A DNA stretch of 22,816 nt from a virus (IMGVR_UViG_3300018036_000074:1-22816), one strand, 5' to 3'; positions 1 through 7,039 are shown, counted from the first letter of the stretch. A program made the numbers and translations. Notes: a model not told the origin generated them from the letters alone.

Positions 1-190
1 AGTTCAATGTCAACAGAGCAGGTCCGGGTTGAGCTAAATTTCTGCCTGCAGGGTCAATAGGACCGAATGGCTGATTAATTGATCCTTTAGGTGCAAAAAT
101 AGAAACTTCAAATCTTTCCGTTCTTGGAGTGTGAGTAGATCTTAACCTAGTTATAAAATTTTCTAGTGTTCTTGATGCTTGTTCTGCCAT
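1..190 (-). CDS. Tail-tube-type protein, N-terminal fragment (gp54/gp19-like)
   Basis: This is a partial gene: only the first 63 codons are present and the reading frame runs off the left end of the window. The ATG (190-188) shares one base with the TAA stop of the upstream gene, so the two are probably translationally coupled. The visible N-terminus contains a short helix-like segment (LENFITRLRS) followed by PRTERFEVSIFAPKG. That pattern resembles the start of T4 tube-type proteins (gp54 tube initiator, gp19 tube), in which a short helix leads into an RFxV-type first strand. It would act at the baseplate-tube junction or in the tube itself. The family assignment is an inference from a short fragment. 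gp3-type tail terminators or an unrelated virion protein cannot be excluded. Confidence 0.5.
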   Translation of the reverse strand, partial: MAEQASRTLENFITRLRSTHTPRTERFEVSIFAPKGSINQPFGPIDPAGRNLAQPGPALLTLN

Positions 191-762
191 TATCGCATTG
201 CCCTATTACTATCTGTGTATACAGTTCTATCACTAGCACCCACAAATCTTTGAGTTGGTAGAAATATAGATGCTTTCCAGTGTTGGGGGTCTATTTCTAT
301 AAACCGTGAATTTACGTTAGCTGTAATATATCTTTTTATTGATGGTTTAACTTGTGGAAATTTACCAAAGTTTTTAAGTATCGACCAACTTACCTGCATT
401 TTACTATCCTCTGTAAGCTCTTTATCAGTGTAGTCTAATAGAGTTCCTAGTAATTTTGCTCTTTGTAAGGGGGGTAAGTAGTGTAAGTTTAGCCCTAAGA
501 ATCCCCCAGAAACATCATCGAATGGAAGACATAAAGGAAATTTATCATAATAGGGAAGGGTATCTTTCATTTTTGGGTCATAAGCAAACATATACAATTT
601 ACCTACGTCTAAACTTGTTACGAACTTTCCTATGTCCGTTCTACCTGCATCACCAAAACTATCAACATTGGTAGCCATTTTTTTGACAGCACGCATATAC
701 CAGTTGAAAGATCTATCCTGGTCGCCCGCCGCAGTTCTAATGTTTTGAAATGGATTAGCCAT
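190..762 (-). CDS. Conserved T4-like virion/assembly protein, possibly gp2 DNA end protector
   Basis: 190 aa. The core, residues about 59-100, has the run YDPKMKDTLPYYDKFPL followed by GGFLGLNLHYLPP, a highly recognisable block in T4-like phages. A C-terminal block (FIEIDPQHWKASIFLPTQRF) is also visible. From memory this block belongs to proteins annotated as DNA end protector (gp2), which binds the packaged DNA end and allows head-tail joining. Proximity to gp4 fits, because T4 genes 2 and 4 are adjacent. T4 gp2 is longer (274 aa), so the name is kept provisional. The upstream gene ends 8 bases away, and an exact late promoter overlaps that stop codon and leaves almost no leader. The start ATG is followed by MANPFQNIRT. 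The downstream tail-tube-type gene overlaps by one base. Confidence 0.6.
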   Translation of the reverse strand: MANPFQNIRTAAGDQDRSFNWYMRAVKKMATNVDSFGDAGRTDIGKFVTSLDVGKLYMFAYDPKMKDTLPYYDKFPLCLPFDDVSGGFLGLNLHYLPPLQRAKLLGTLLDYTDKELTEDSKMQVSWSILKNFGKFPQVKPSIKRYITANVNSRFIEIDPQHWKASIFLPTQRFVGASDRTVYTDSNRAMR

Positions 763-767
763 ACCAC

Positions 768-775
768 TATTTATA
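768..775 (-). promoter_or_regulatory. T4-type late promoter (TATAAATA) with leaderless spacing
   Basis: The reverse strand reads TATAAATA exactly, then five bases (GTGGT), then the ATG of the 190-aa gene. In T4 late promoters the last base of this element lies near -6, which would put +1 on the A of the ATG (762). The element also overlaps the TAA stop (773-771) of the upstream gene. This implies separate late transcription of the gp2-like and tube-like genes, probably as a leaderless message. The motif match is seen directly; its activity is inferred. Confidence 0.55.
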
Positions 776-1499
776 ATGGTTTTATAGGATTAAATGTATA
801 TTTTCCTTCAGGCGTTTTAAAAAATATTACTCTGTCATTTACTTTGACACACTCAGTATTAAAAGTTATAACATATTTTTGTCTAAATTCGTCAGTTCCA
901 CAGTGTTGTTCAGCTAACTCATATCCATGTTTTTGTGTATATTTAAGATTAACATTTTTCCAGGTATCAAGGTTCAAGATATCTTTAATTGCAAACCAAT
1001 GGTCTGCGTTTTGAAAGTTATAGCAATATGCACTTTTTGCTGCAAATTTCATAATAAGGTCCCCTAAATTATTATCAGTAACAACTACTTTTACCCTGTA
1101 ATGATCTTTCCACCAACTCATACAGTTAGTTCTTGCATTCCCTGGATGGATAAAAAAAGTATTAGGTTTTTCTAACCTTACTATGTTTAAAGGAACTCTA
1201 TATGTTTTTAATCCTGCTGTACAAAAATAATGATATTTGGACCAATCATATATGTGTGCCTTTACACGGTCATTATGATATTCATTTGTAATTTCATAAT
1301 CAGGTTCATATGTAAATTCAAATTCAGTTTTATCTGTTAATTTTTTTAAGTCATTTAAATATATTTCCCACCATCTCTCAAGTTTATCTTCAAAATCCAA
1401 GTTGGTAATCTCTACAAAATCTTTAAAACTTACTTCAAACAAATAAAAATTTATTTTTGATGATTCTACTATTTTGAAAAAGATGTCATCTGGTTTCAT
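771..1499 (-). CDS. Unknown 242-aa protein coupled to a radical-SAM enzyme
   Basis: I do not recognise this 242-aa protein. Its start codon overlaps the TGA of the radical-SAM gene by four bases (ATGA, 1499-1496), so the two are very likely translated as a pair. It is rich in aromatic residues (many Trp, Tyr and Phe) and has five scattered cysteines. No signal peptide or membrane segment is visible. A central conserved-looking stretch reads FFIHPGNARTNCMSWWKDHY at about residues 114-133, and the C-terminal part is polar. The HPGN-R element looks like a functional site, but I cannot assign chemistry. Because of the coupling it could be a substrate, partner or second enzyme for the radical-SAM protein. 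It is not a T4 core gene and looks like an accessory insertion between head-completion genes. Confidence 0.75.
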   Translation of the reverse strand: MKPDDIFFKIVESSKINFYLFEVSFKDFVEITNLDFEDKLERWWEIYLNDLKKLTDKTEFEFTYEPDYEITNEYHNDRVKAHIYDWSKYHYFCTAGLKTYRVPLNIVRLEKPNTFFIHPGNARTNCMSWWKDHYRVKVVVTDNNLGDLIMKFAAKSAYCYNFQNADHWFAIKDILNLDTWKNVNLKYTQKHGYELAEQHCGTDEFRQKYVITFNTECVKVNDRVIFFKTPEGKYTFNPIKPL

Positions 1500-2467
1500 T
1501 TTTTATAATCCTTAAGAGAAAATTCCGTACCTAACATGTAGTCTATACTGCTGTTAGGGTCATTGCTCCAGACTAGAACTTCTGGATTTTCATATAAGAA
1601 ATCACAATTTTTACAATAATCAATCTCATCAAACCTTTCTTCTATATGAAGTTTACGTAATTCTTCATATTTTTCACCAAAGTATATTTCTTCTATACTT
1701 TGTTCTGAAAAGTGTCCCAGCACACTCTTTGCTTCGTTAGGTGGGCCTAGTGTTTGACAGCATGGAGTAACTGCGCCTGTTTGTCCATTATTACCGCCTG
1801 CACGTATTGTTATTTCAGGCGCGAAAGGACGACCACACGTTCTTTTAACAGGAGCTTCTCTGCCGTATGTTGGTTTGTAGTTGCCACTCCAATTGTGCAT
1901 TTTCCAAATGTAACCAATAGTGCCTATTTTATTAATAACATTTCGTCTGTATTCTTCAACCTCAAAATCAATTTGATTGTTGTTAAGAATAAGATGATAA
2001 GAACTCACTTCACATTTGCTACCTGATTCTGCTATATACTCTTTCAGTTTGATAGCGTTTTCAGATACCATATCAAAGTTATCCATACTCATCCACTTTT
2101 TGTACATCTCTCTGTTGTAGCCTATGAAACTAAAACGCATGAATCCTAATCCAGCGTCTACAACATCTTTCATAAAGTCACCACGTAAAAAACTTCCATT
2201 AGAATACATATAAGACTTGAGTCCTCTACGTGTACACGCTTCAACATACTCAGGCAATCGCTTGTTCATAGTAGGTTCGCCACTGCCTTCTAAATTTATA
2301 ATAGGCGTCCCATACTTTGGGGTTATTTGATCGAGTATATTTTCAAACATATCCAATGGCATGATACGAGTCCAGTCTTTACCGCGACCCGGATCTGAGT
2401 GAGGACACATGGCACACGAATAGTTACAACCACCCGCAACTTCAATTACTGCTCTTTCTAGTTTCAT
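1496..2467 (-). CDS. Radical SAM protein with SPASM-like C-terminal cysteines
   Basis: 323 aa. The N-terminus carries the radical-SAM cluster motif C14-x3-C18-x2-C21 (GGCNYSCAMCPH), which binds a [4Fe-4S] cluster that cleaves S-adenosylmethionine. NLEGSGEPTMN (about 58-68) matches the GGE-type SAM-binding motif. The C-terminal third has C211, C236-C237 and C285-x2-C288, a spacing like SPASM or twitch domains that hold auxiliary Fe-S clusters. Such enzymes typically modify peptides or proteins (maturases) or act on sugars or other small molecules. The substrate here is unknown. Its start overlaps the gp4 stop by four bases (2467-2464) and its own stop overlaps the 242-aa gene, so it is the middle of a three-gene coupled set. 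Family assignment is firm; the role is open. Confidence 0.9.
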   Translation of the reverse strand: MKLERAVIEVAGGCNYSCAMCPHSDPGRGKDWTRIMPLDMFENILDQITPKYGTPIINLEGSGEPTMNKRLPEYVEACTRRGLKSYMYSNGSFLRGDFMKDVVDAGLGFMRFSFIGYNREMYKKWMSMDNFDMVSENAIKLKEYIAESGSKCEVSSYHLILNNNQIDFEVEEYRRNVINKIGTIGYIWKMHNWSGNYKPTYGREAPVKRTCGRPFAPEITIRAGGNNGQTGAVTPCCQTLGPPNEAKSVLGHFSEQSIEEIYFGEKYEELRKLHIEERFDEIDYCKNCDFLYENPEVLVWSNDPNSSIDYMLGTEFSLKDYKK

Positions 2468-2910
2468 AATCCTAATTCTTTTTCAGTTATAATTTTAAAT
2501 TTCCACTTACGATCTTTACAAAATTCTTCAGCTGCTTCCCATTTGGCGAGATTAACCCCCCATTGTTTTACTTCATTTATAAACCTTTTAGTCCGACGTT
2601 TGGGGATTTTAGGTTCTTGTGTAAAGCGATAAGGTTTTACTTCTACAAGATACATTTCAGTTAAACTATTATTACATACTTTTACATAAAAGTCAACAAA
2701 ATATCTATGATATTTGTTATCTAAAGGCGAACGATATGGTATAATTACTTCCTCACTTCCCCATTCTTGTACAGAATCATTCAAATCACACCAATTCATA
2801 AATTTTAACTCATAACTAGAACGATAAATAATGTTACTAACATCCCCTTTATATTTAGCAGGATTCCGAGGTCTAAACTTTCCTTGGTATAATTGTTTTG
2901 TATATGTCAT
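2464..2910 (-). CDS. 4: Head completion protein gp4
   Basis: 148 aa, close to the 150 aa of T4 gp4, which is needed to finish filled heads before tail joining. The opening (YQGKFRPRNPAKYKGD) corresponds to T4 gp4 (SGKWVPKNISKYRGD), and IIYRSSYELKFMNWCD and WGSEEVIIPY also align with it. The fold is that of TnsA-like PD-(D/E)xK nucleases, and the expected acidic/lysine set is visible: E34, D73 and E90-V-K92. This suggests the nuclease-type site is intact. The gene is first in the leftward unit, with a late-promoter-like element about 31 bases upstream of its ATG. Its last codons overlap the radical-SAM start. Confidence 0.9.
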   Translation of the reverse strand: MTYTKQLYQGKFRPRNPAKYKGDVSNIIYRSSYELKFMNWCDLNDSVQEWGSEEVIIPYRSPLDNKYHRYFVDFYVKVCNNSLTEMYLVEVKPYRFTQEPKIPKRRTKRFINEVKQWGVNLAKWEAAEEFCKDRKWKFKIITEKELGL

Positions 2911-2916
2911 AGGTGT

Positions 2917-2924
2917 TATAAATA
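2917..2924 (+). promoter_or_regulatory. Late promoter for the fibre block (TATAAATA)
   Basis: Exact match to the T4-type late element, 37 bases upstream of the ATG at 2962. Predicted +1 is near 2930, inside the region also transcribed leftward from 2936, so the two divergent transcripts would overlap by a few bases at their 5' ends. A weak ribosome-binding sequence (GGGA, 2952-2955) lies before the start codon. Confidence 0.6.
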
Positions 2925-2941
2925 AAGTGAAACAACTATAG

Positions 2942-2949
2942 TATTTATT
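2942..2949 (-). promoter_or_regulatory. Late promoter for the leftward gp4 unit (AATAAATA)
   Basis: The reverse strand reads TAATAAATAC, a 7-of-8 match to TATAAATA. It sits 31 bases upstream of the gp4 ATG, so +1 would be near 2936, giving a leader of roughly 26 bases. It faces the rightward promoter at 2917-2924. Confidence 0.5.
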
Positions 2950-2961
2950 ACGGGAAAATAA

Positions 2962-3507
2962 ATGGCTACATTAAATCTTAGAGTAGGTAATGATACTCTA
3001 ACACATCAAGAGGTAGACGATAACTTCACTAATATTAATAATGAAGTTCTAGATCTACAAAATGATAAACTAGATGCCGCTGACGGTACTGGTACAGGTA
3101 CCCATACTTTTAATGATGTAGATGTTACTACTAATCTAGACGTAGGTGGTAATATTACAGCTACAAGGCTTAATGCCTCTATACGTGGTAAAATGCAAGC
3201 CCTCGGTAGTATTTCAGGTTCCACTACTATTGATCTAGATGACGGTGATATTGTCACTTGTACTATTACAGGCAACACTACTTTCACTGTTTCTAATTTC
3301 ATGGCAGGAGCTGTGAATACTGTAAGTTTTTACATTACTTGGTCAGCCTCGTCTACTCCTACAATTACTTGGCCTTCAGGTGTTGTATGGGACAGAGGAA
3401 ATACTCCTGGGCTAAACACAACTGGTAGTACATTAATTATGTTAGAAACATATGACCAAGGTTCTAATTGGATAGGTGTACAATCTTGGCGGTCATATTC
3501 AACTTAA
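2962..3507 (+). CDS. Short tail-fibre-like structural protein
   Basis: 181 aa. The N-terminus (LNLRVGNDTLTHQEVDDNFTNINN) is the typical opening of marine T4-like phage fibre proteins, a short strand followed by an 'xxEVDxNFTNLN' helix that often becomes a trimeric coiled coil. The middle (about 45-75) is DV..NLDVGGNITA, a head-binding or chaperone-type repeat style. The C-terminal half (about 85-181) is a beta-rich domain, with SGSTTIDLDDGDIVTCTITG and then TITWPSGVVWDRGNTP and GSNWIGVQSW, like domains seen in other marine phage fibre proteins. It is first in the rightward fibre block and is followed 9 bases later by the 656-aa repeat protein. It is probably a fibre or baseplate appendage; receptor binding is inferred only from composition and context. 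Confidence 0.65.
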   Translation: MATLNLRVGNDTLTHQEVDDNFTNINNEVLDLQNDKLDAADGTGTGTHTFNDVDVTTNLDVGGNITATRLNASIRGKMQALGSISGSTTIDLDDGDIVTCTITGNTTFTVSNFMAGAVNTVSFYITWSASSTPTITWPSGVVWDRGNTPGLNTTGSTLIMLETYDQGSNWIGVQSWRSYST

Positions 3508-3516
3508 GGAATCGTT

Positions 3517-5487
3517 ATGCTAAGACGGTGGCTTCTATCCCAGGGCGGTAAAAATACTACTACGGAGACAACATTTGCGACTCCGTATACTACTGTCTGG
3601 CAAACACAAACTTCTAGGGTGACACCATTTTCTACCTTGGGTCAGACTAATACTCAGACCTCCAGGCTGACACCTGTTATAACTGGTGACCTTACACAAT
3701 ACACTACCTCTTGGATTACTACTACACTTACTCCTACGACTACTTCTTGGACAACTACATGGTTTAGAAACACATTATACCCGTATAATATACAAACGTC
3801 TATATTAACGCCGTATATCACACAAAGACAAACTGATTATAGTAGGAATACAAATACAGACCGATCAACACAAACTACTACACAATATAATACTCTAACC
3901 AGTGCGGGTGCAAGTAGAGCTACACAAACAAATGACACAACACAATATACTACACAATATACTATTCCAACTAATACGGGTTTAAGTAGACCTACACAAA
4001 CAGATAGAACTACTTCTACATACACTTTTACACCGTATACTACTCCTATACAGACTGATAAGACTACCAGCTACTCAACTAATTGGACAACCAGCTGGAC
4101 TATTCAAAGCCAAACTGTTCTGCGTAATACGCAGAAAAACACTAGCCGGCAGACACAGACTTTCCTAAGACAATCAGTTTATGATTCTGGTTCAAGACAA
4201 ACTCAGACATTGACCAGCTGGACTGAACAGGTAGATGTATTTGTTCGCTATGACTATTATCAATCAAACACTAGTTACTCTCGCCAAACAGAGAAGAATA
4301 CTACTTATAGTGGTGTCTCCGGATCGTCTTCAACAAGAACAAGTTGCGATCAAGATTTCGCTCAAGGAAGTATTACATTAGCAATGCCTCAATGTACTGT
4401 GTTGTCATATTCACTTCAGGGCACTACTGGAACGATCTCTGGAACAGGTTCGGCATCTAGGACCACTACTTGGACAACTAGCTGGGGGTATATAGGGGGT
4501 TATATAGCTTATTTCGCCGCCGGTGACGGTTATCTTGACAATTATTATGATGCTTTTTGTTTGTCCGAGAGCGAATATGCCATCTATTGTGGGGTTGGTG
4601 GGCTAGGATACCAACAGGGGTTATGTACCGCCGAATCATGTACTGTCAGTGAAGGCCAATCTAGAAATACTAGTAGAAATACAACATATCAAAGTAGCTA
4701 TTCTTGTGCAGAAACAGCTCAGTATCTTGCAGACTTTAGTTGCGTCACAAGTTACTCCACAGCGTGGTCAGGCCAGACCGATTACCCGGTGGCTGTTTAT
4801 CGTCAATCAGATGTAAATTATAGTAGACAAACAAATACAACTACAACCTGGGAGCTGTATGCGGATGTTTATAGAAATACCACGACTACATGGCAGACTC
4901 TTAAACCGACATATGTAACCACAGACTATAACTATTCAAGGAATACTGATAGAGCAACATCTAGACTTACACAAAAATCTACTTTAGGGACAACAGGTAC
5001 TCAAACATTGACTTCATGGACTACTCAGGGACTTACTACTACTTCTTGGAGTTCGCAAACTACTGTTCTTGTCCCTGTAAGCACCGATTATACTACTCAG
5101 AGATTTACTACTACTTCTTGGGGTTCGCAAATTAATACTCAGGTCGACGGAATCACTCAATATACTACTCAGGGTGTTACCTCTACTACTTGGCAAACAA
5201 CCACTTCTTGGACTTCAAACTATTCAACTAGTTGGTTAACTCCTGTCAGTACGAATTCACAGACTTCCGTTAGTAGAATAACGTCTGTTACTACACAGTA
5301 TTCTACATCATGGTCAAGAAGTACATCTACTAATTATACAACAGGTGTAACTACTCAGAAGAATACATATTATCAGACACAGACCTCGACTACCAAACCG
5401 ACATCGAGATCTACTAGCTGGGACACAGAATATGCAAGCAATACAACAACGCAAACCAGTAGATCTACTACTTGGTTTACACCTTAA
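3517..5487 (+). CDS. Giant Thr/Ser/Gln/Trp repeat protein, fibre-like, with eight-cysteine island
   Basis: 656 aa, with AGGA upstream of the ATG. After a short basic start (MLRRWLLSQGGK) nearly the whole protein consists of degenerate short repeats rich in Thr, Ser, Gln, Asn, Arg, Tyr and Trp. 'TSW' occurs 12 times, and SR(Q/P/A/L)T(Q/E/N) units recur. Near residues 502-573 there are three consecutive 24-residue units. The repeats are interrupted at residues 277-409 by a different segment that contains all eight cysteines of the protein and a Gly/Tyr/Ala-rich stretch (GYIGGYIAYFAAGDGY). Alternating polar beta-branched residues suggest an extended beta-fibre or solenoid. No enzyme motif, signal peptide or clear membrane helix is visible. 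It lies between a fibre-like gene and a candidate fibre chaperone, so a host-contact fibre or adhesin is the best guess. I cannot name a family with certainty. Confidence 0.7.
   Translation: MLRRWLLSQGGKNTTTETTFATPYTTVWQTQTSRVTPFSTLGQTNTQTSRLTPVITGDLTQYTTSWITTTLTPTTTSWTTTWFRNTLYPYNIQTSILTPYITQRQTDYSRNTNTDRSTQTTTQYNTLTSAGASRATQTNDTTQYTTQYTIPTNTGLSRPTQTDRTTSTYTFTPYTTPIQTDKTTSYSTNWTTSWTIQSQTVLRNTQKNTSRQTQTFLRQSVYDSGSRQTQTLTSWTEQVDVFVRYDYYQSNTSYSRQTEKNTTYSGVSGSSSTRTSCDQDFAQGSITLAMPQCTVLSYSLQGTTGTISGTGSASRTTTWTTSWGYIGGYIAYFAAGDGYLDNYYDAFCLSESEYAIYCGVGGLGYQQGLCTAESCTVSEGQSRNTSRNTTYQSSYSCAETAQYLADFSCVTSYSTAWSGQTDYPVAVYRQSDVNYSRQTNTTTTWELYADVYRNTTTTWQTLKPTYVTTDYNYSRNTDRATSRLTQKSTLGTTGTQTLTSWTTQGLTTTSWSSQTTVLVPVSTDYTTQRFTTTSWGSQINTQVDGITQYTTQGVTSTTWQTTTSWTSNYSTSWLTPVSTNSQTSVSRITSVTTQYSTSWSRSTSTNYTTGVTTQKNTYYQTQTSTTKPTSRSTSWDTEYASNTTTQTSRSTTWFTP
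5020..5235 (+). repeat. Three in-frame 72-base (24-residue) tandem units
   Basis: Units start at 5020, 5092 and 5164, each beginning ACTACTCAG and encoding TTQ. Units 1 and 2 share most bases over their first 40 positions (for example TTACTACTACTTCTTGG then GTTCGCAAA) and diverge in the second half. Unit 3 is degenerate. They encode TTQ(G/R)(L/F/V)T(T/S)T(S/T)W plus a variable tail ending in Y or W. This is the clearest DNA-level trace of how the repeat protein grew by duplication. Confidence 0.8.
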
Positions 5488-5504
5488 TTACAGGAGATAC
5501 TAAA

Positions 5505-6023
5505 ATGTTATATGCGAGAATTAATCGCGAAACTAAAGAGGTGTTAGAGTTTCCTATTAATGAAACCTCTCTCAGAGACCGTTTTGCTAATACTACTCTT
5601 CCCAAGAAAATTGACGACTGGGCTTTAATGGATACTGATTATGCTTTAGTACCTCCAGGCCCTACGGATTTAAGACCGACTATTACCCATAGAGTTGGGT
5701 CTGTCGGTGCCGAATGGAATGAAGAAACTGGGGATTATGTTAGAATTTATGGTTTAGTAGAAGTTCCGGAAATAGACCGACCTTCTAGAACTGGTCAAAG
5801 ATGGCTTTTCTTAAAGCAAGAAAGAGCAAAACATTTAAGAAGATATGATTTTGCTGTGAATAGATATTTGAGTGAGGTTCGCCAAGGACTAACTCCTACT
5901 GATGATATTGAACAGTTAGACGCATTTGCTCAAAAGTTAAGAAACATGACAACTCAGTATGCTAACCCATATATGATTGATGAAAAAACCTTCTTTAAGT
6001 ATGTAGTTGATGAAACTGAATAA
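5505..6023 (+). CDS. Candidate tail-fibre assembly chaperone
   Basis: 172 aa from the ATG at 5505, chosen because AGGAG (5492-5496) sits correctly before it. The frame stays open to an earlier ATG at 5472, but that start lacks a ribosome-binding site and lies inside the preceding gene. The N-terminal half is a small acidic domain (INRETKEVLEFPINETSLRD) like that of assembly chaperones. The C-terminal part, WLFLKQERAKHLRRYDFAVN followed by QKLRNMTTQYANPYMID, resembles the Phage_tail_APC pattern (R..LL..tDw...R..LR.i..q..p..i). Such proteins help phage fibres fold or trimerise and are typically encoded right after their client, which here would be the 656-aa repeat protein. The assignment is an inference from pattern and position. 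Confidence 0.5.
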   Translation: MLYARINRETKEVLEFPINETSLRDRFANTTLPKKIDDWALMDTDYALVPPGPTDLRPTITHRVGSVGAEWNEETGDYVRIYGLVEVPEIDRPSRTGQRWLFLKQERAKHLRRYDFAVNRYLSEVRQGLTPTDDIEQLDAFAQKLRNMTTQYANPYMIDEKTFFKYVVDETE

Positions 6024-6026
6024 ATA
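6019..6026 (+). promoter_or_regulatory. Late promoter before the glycosyltransferase-like gene (AATAAATA)
   Basis: A 7-of-8 match to the late element, overlapping the TAA stop of the preceding gene. The predicted +1 near 6032 leaves a leader of about 24 bases with GGAG (6042-6045) ten bases before the ATG at 6056. Confidence 0.5.
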
Positions 6027-6055
6027 GTATTTAAATATAATGGAGTTTTTATATA

Positions 6056-7039
6056 ATGAACAACGAGCAACAAAACGAAATTTTTAGAAAATGTCGTCCC
6101 GATAATGCTGATGTATTGATGATTAACAAAAGGATCAAAGAACAAAATGATCCGACTTTATCATATGCTTATCGTTCTGAAAGGAACACTTGGGCCGAAG
6201 ATTTTGAGGAGACTTTAAGATCTTTGGCCCCATACCCCATATCATATGATGTAGGTTCTGTACAAGGATGTGATTTCAGTGAATTCACATACACTGAGTT
6301 TCCCGGCGGCGGTATCTGGGCAGACACACAGTCTAGAGAAATTAATTGTCGCATTATGGAAAACGCATCAAAAATAGATGGCGGTGAACTTGGCGATTAT
6401 ATGTCTGAAAAATTTTTAGAAAATGTTACCGATACGTATAAACTAAATGCCCCCCTAGAAAAATATTATGACCATATTATTTTTATGCCTGGACATAATC
6501 TTTTAGATCTTGCAGACAAAGAACAAATACAGCGTTTAGTGCAAGAAGAGGATGATGTTGTTATTAAACCTCACCCACTTACTGATTACGATTTTATGCG
6601 TATGTTAGCTAGCAAGTTGGGTTGGCAGAAAGTTTTATGGCGAGATGTATCAGGCGTCGATCTTCTTTTAAATTGTAAAACTGTGTATAGTACCACCGCG
6701 TCTGAAATGTTAATATTGGGAGCAGCTCTAGGGAAAACAATATATAACATATCAGTTTTTAGTGCTGAGGGAGCGGGTGTATATCAACCAATTAGCAGAA
6801 TTTTGACCATTGCTCAAAAGAGAGAAGGCAAAGAAGCGGCTATACAAAAACTTAAAAACATATTAGCTTGTCCTTGGACAGGGATTGTATTTCCTTTTAC
6901 TGAAAACCCAGAAGAAAATATGAAAAAGTTTTTTGATAAGGCTTTAGAAATGCGAGAAATGTATAGACCTCTTTCCTCAGGTAGAGGAAAGCTGGATGCT
7001 GAGGCAAGACCACACCCTGAGAAACCGGTAAGAAAATGA
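6056..7039 (+). CDS. Capsule-synthesis/GT-B-type glycosyltransferase-like protein
   Basis: 327 aa. The C-terminal half shows the signature of capsule polysaccharide synthesis and CDP-glycerol or Kdo-type transferases. It has DDVVIKPHPLTD (166-177), whose KPHP motif is at 171-174, then VDLLLNCKTVYSTTASEMLILG (201-222), which corresponds to the 'D-LL-Ca-VyT-tSt-gfEALLlGk' sugar-nucleotide-binding region. IIFMPGHNLL (141-150) is a plausible start of the Rossmann-type C-terminal domain. The N-terminal acceptor-binding half is divergent and has no clear motif. No membrane helix is visible, so it would act in the cytoplasm on a sugar nucleotide. Its stop overlaps the next gene by four bases. Position just after the Ser/Thr-rich fibre gene and its chaperone makes a virion protein a possible acceptor, but this is speculative. 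It might instead alter a host surface glycan. Confidence 0.65.
   Translation: MNNEQQNEIFRKCRPDNADVLMINKRIKEQNDPTLSYAYRSERNTWAEDFEETLRSLAPYPISYDVGSVQGCDFSEFTYTEFPGGGIWADTQSREINCRIMENASKIDGGELGDYMSEKFLENVTDTYKLNAPLEKYYDHIIFMPGHNLLDLADKEQIQRLVQEEDDVVIKPHPLTDYDFMRMLASKLGWQKVLWRDVSGVDLLLNCKTVYSTTASEMLILGAALGKTIYNISVFSAEGAGVYQPISRILTIAQKREGKEAAIQKLKNILACPWTGIVFPFTENPEENMKKFFDKALEMREMYRPLSSGRGKLDAEARPHPEKPVRK
6971..6991 (+). other. Coding-region hairpin (8-bp stem)
   Basis: CTTTCCTC and GAGGAAAG pair perfectly around a 5-base loop (AGGTA) within the last codons of the glycosyltransferase-like gene. There is no T-tract after it, so a factor-independent terminator is unlikely. It may be chance or a local mRNA structure upstream of the coupled start at 7036. 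Confidence 0.35.

Noticed and set aside
2293-2300. TATAAATT (minus strand) inside the radical-SAM gene
   Set aside because: Mismatch at the last base and no gene start within a sensible distance.
3006-3302. Reverse-strand open frames inside the fibre and repeat genes (also 3837-4025, 5014-5196)
   Set aside because: They arise from repetitive low-complexity codons of the forward genes and have no start signals.
3517-5487. CRISPR array or DNA-level repeat element
   Set aside because: The repeats are degenerate, in frame and of protein origin; there are no regular direct repeats with unique spacers.
5472-5504. Upstream ATG extending the chaperone-like gene by 11 codons
   Set aside because: It lies inside the previous gene without a ribosome-binding site, whereas the ATG at 5505 has AGGAG at good spacing.
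6971-6991. Factor-independent terminator
   Set aside because: The hairpin has no T-tract and lies within a coding region followed by a coupled gene; listed only as a hairpin.
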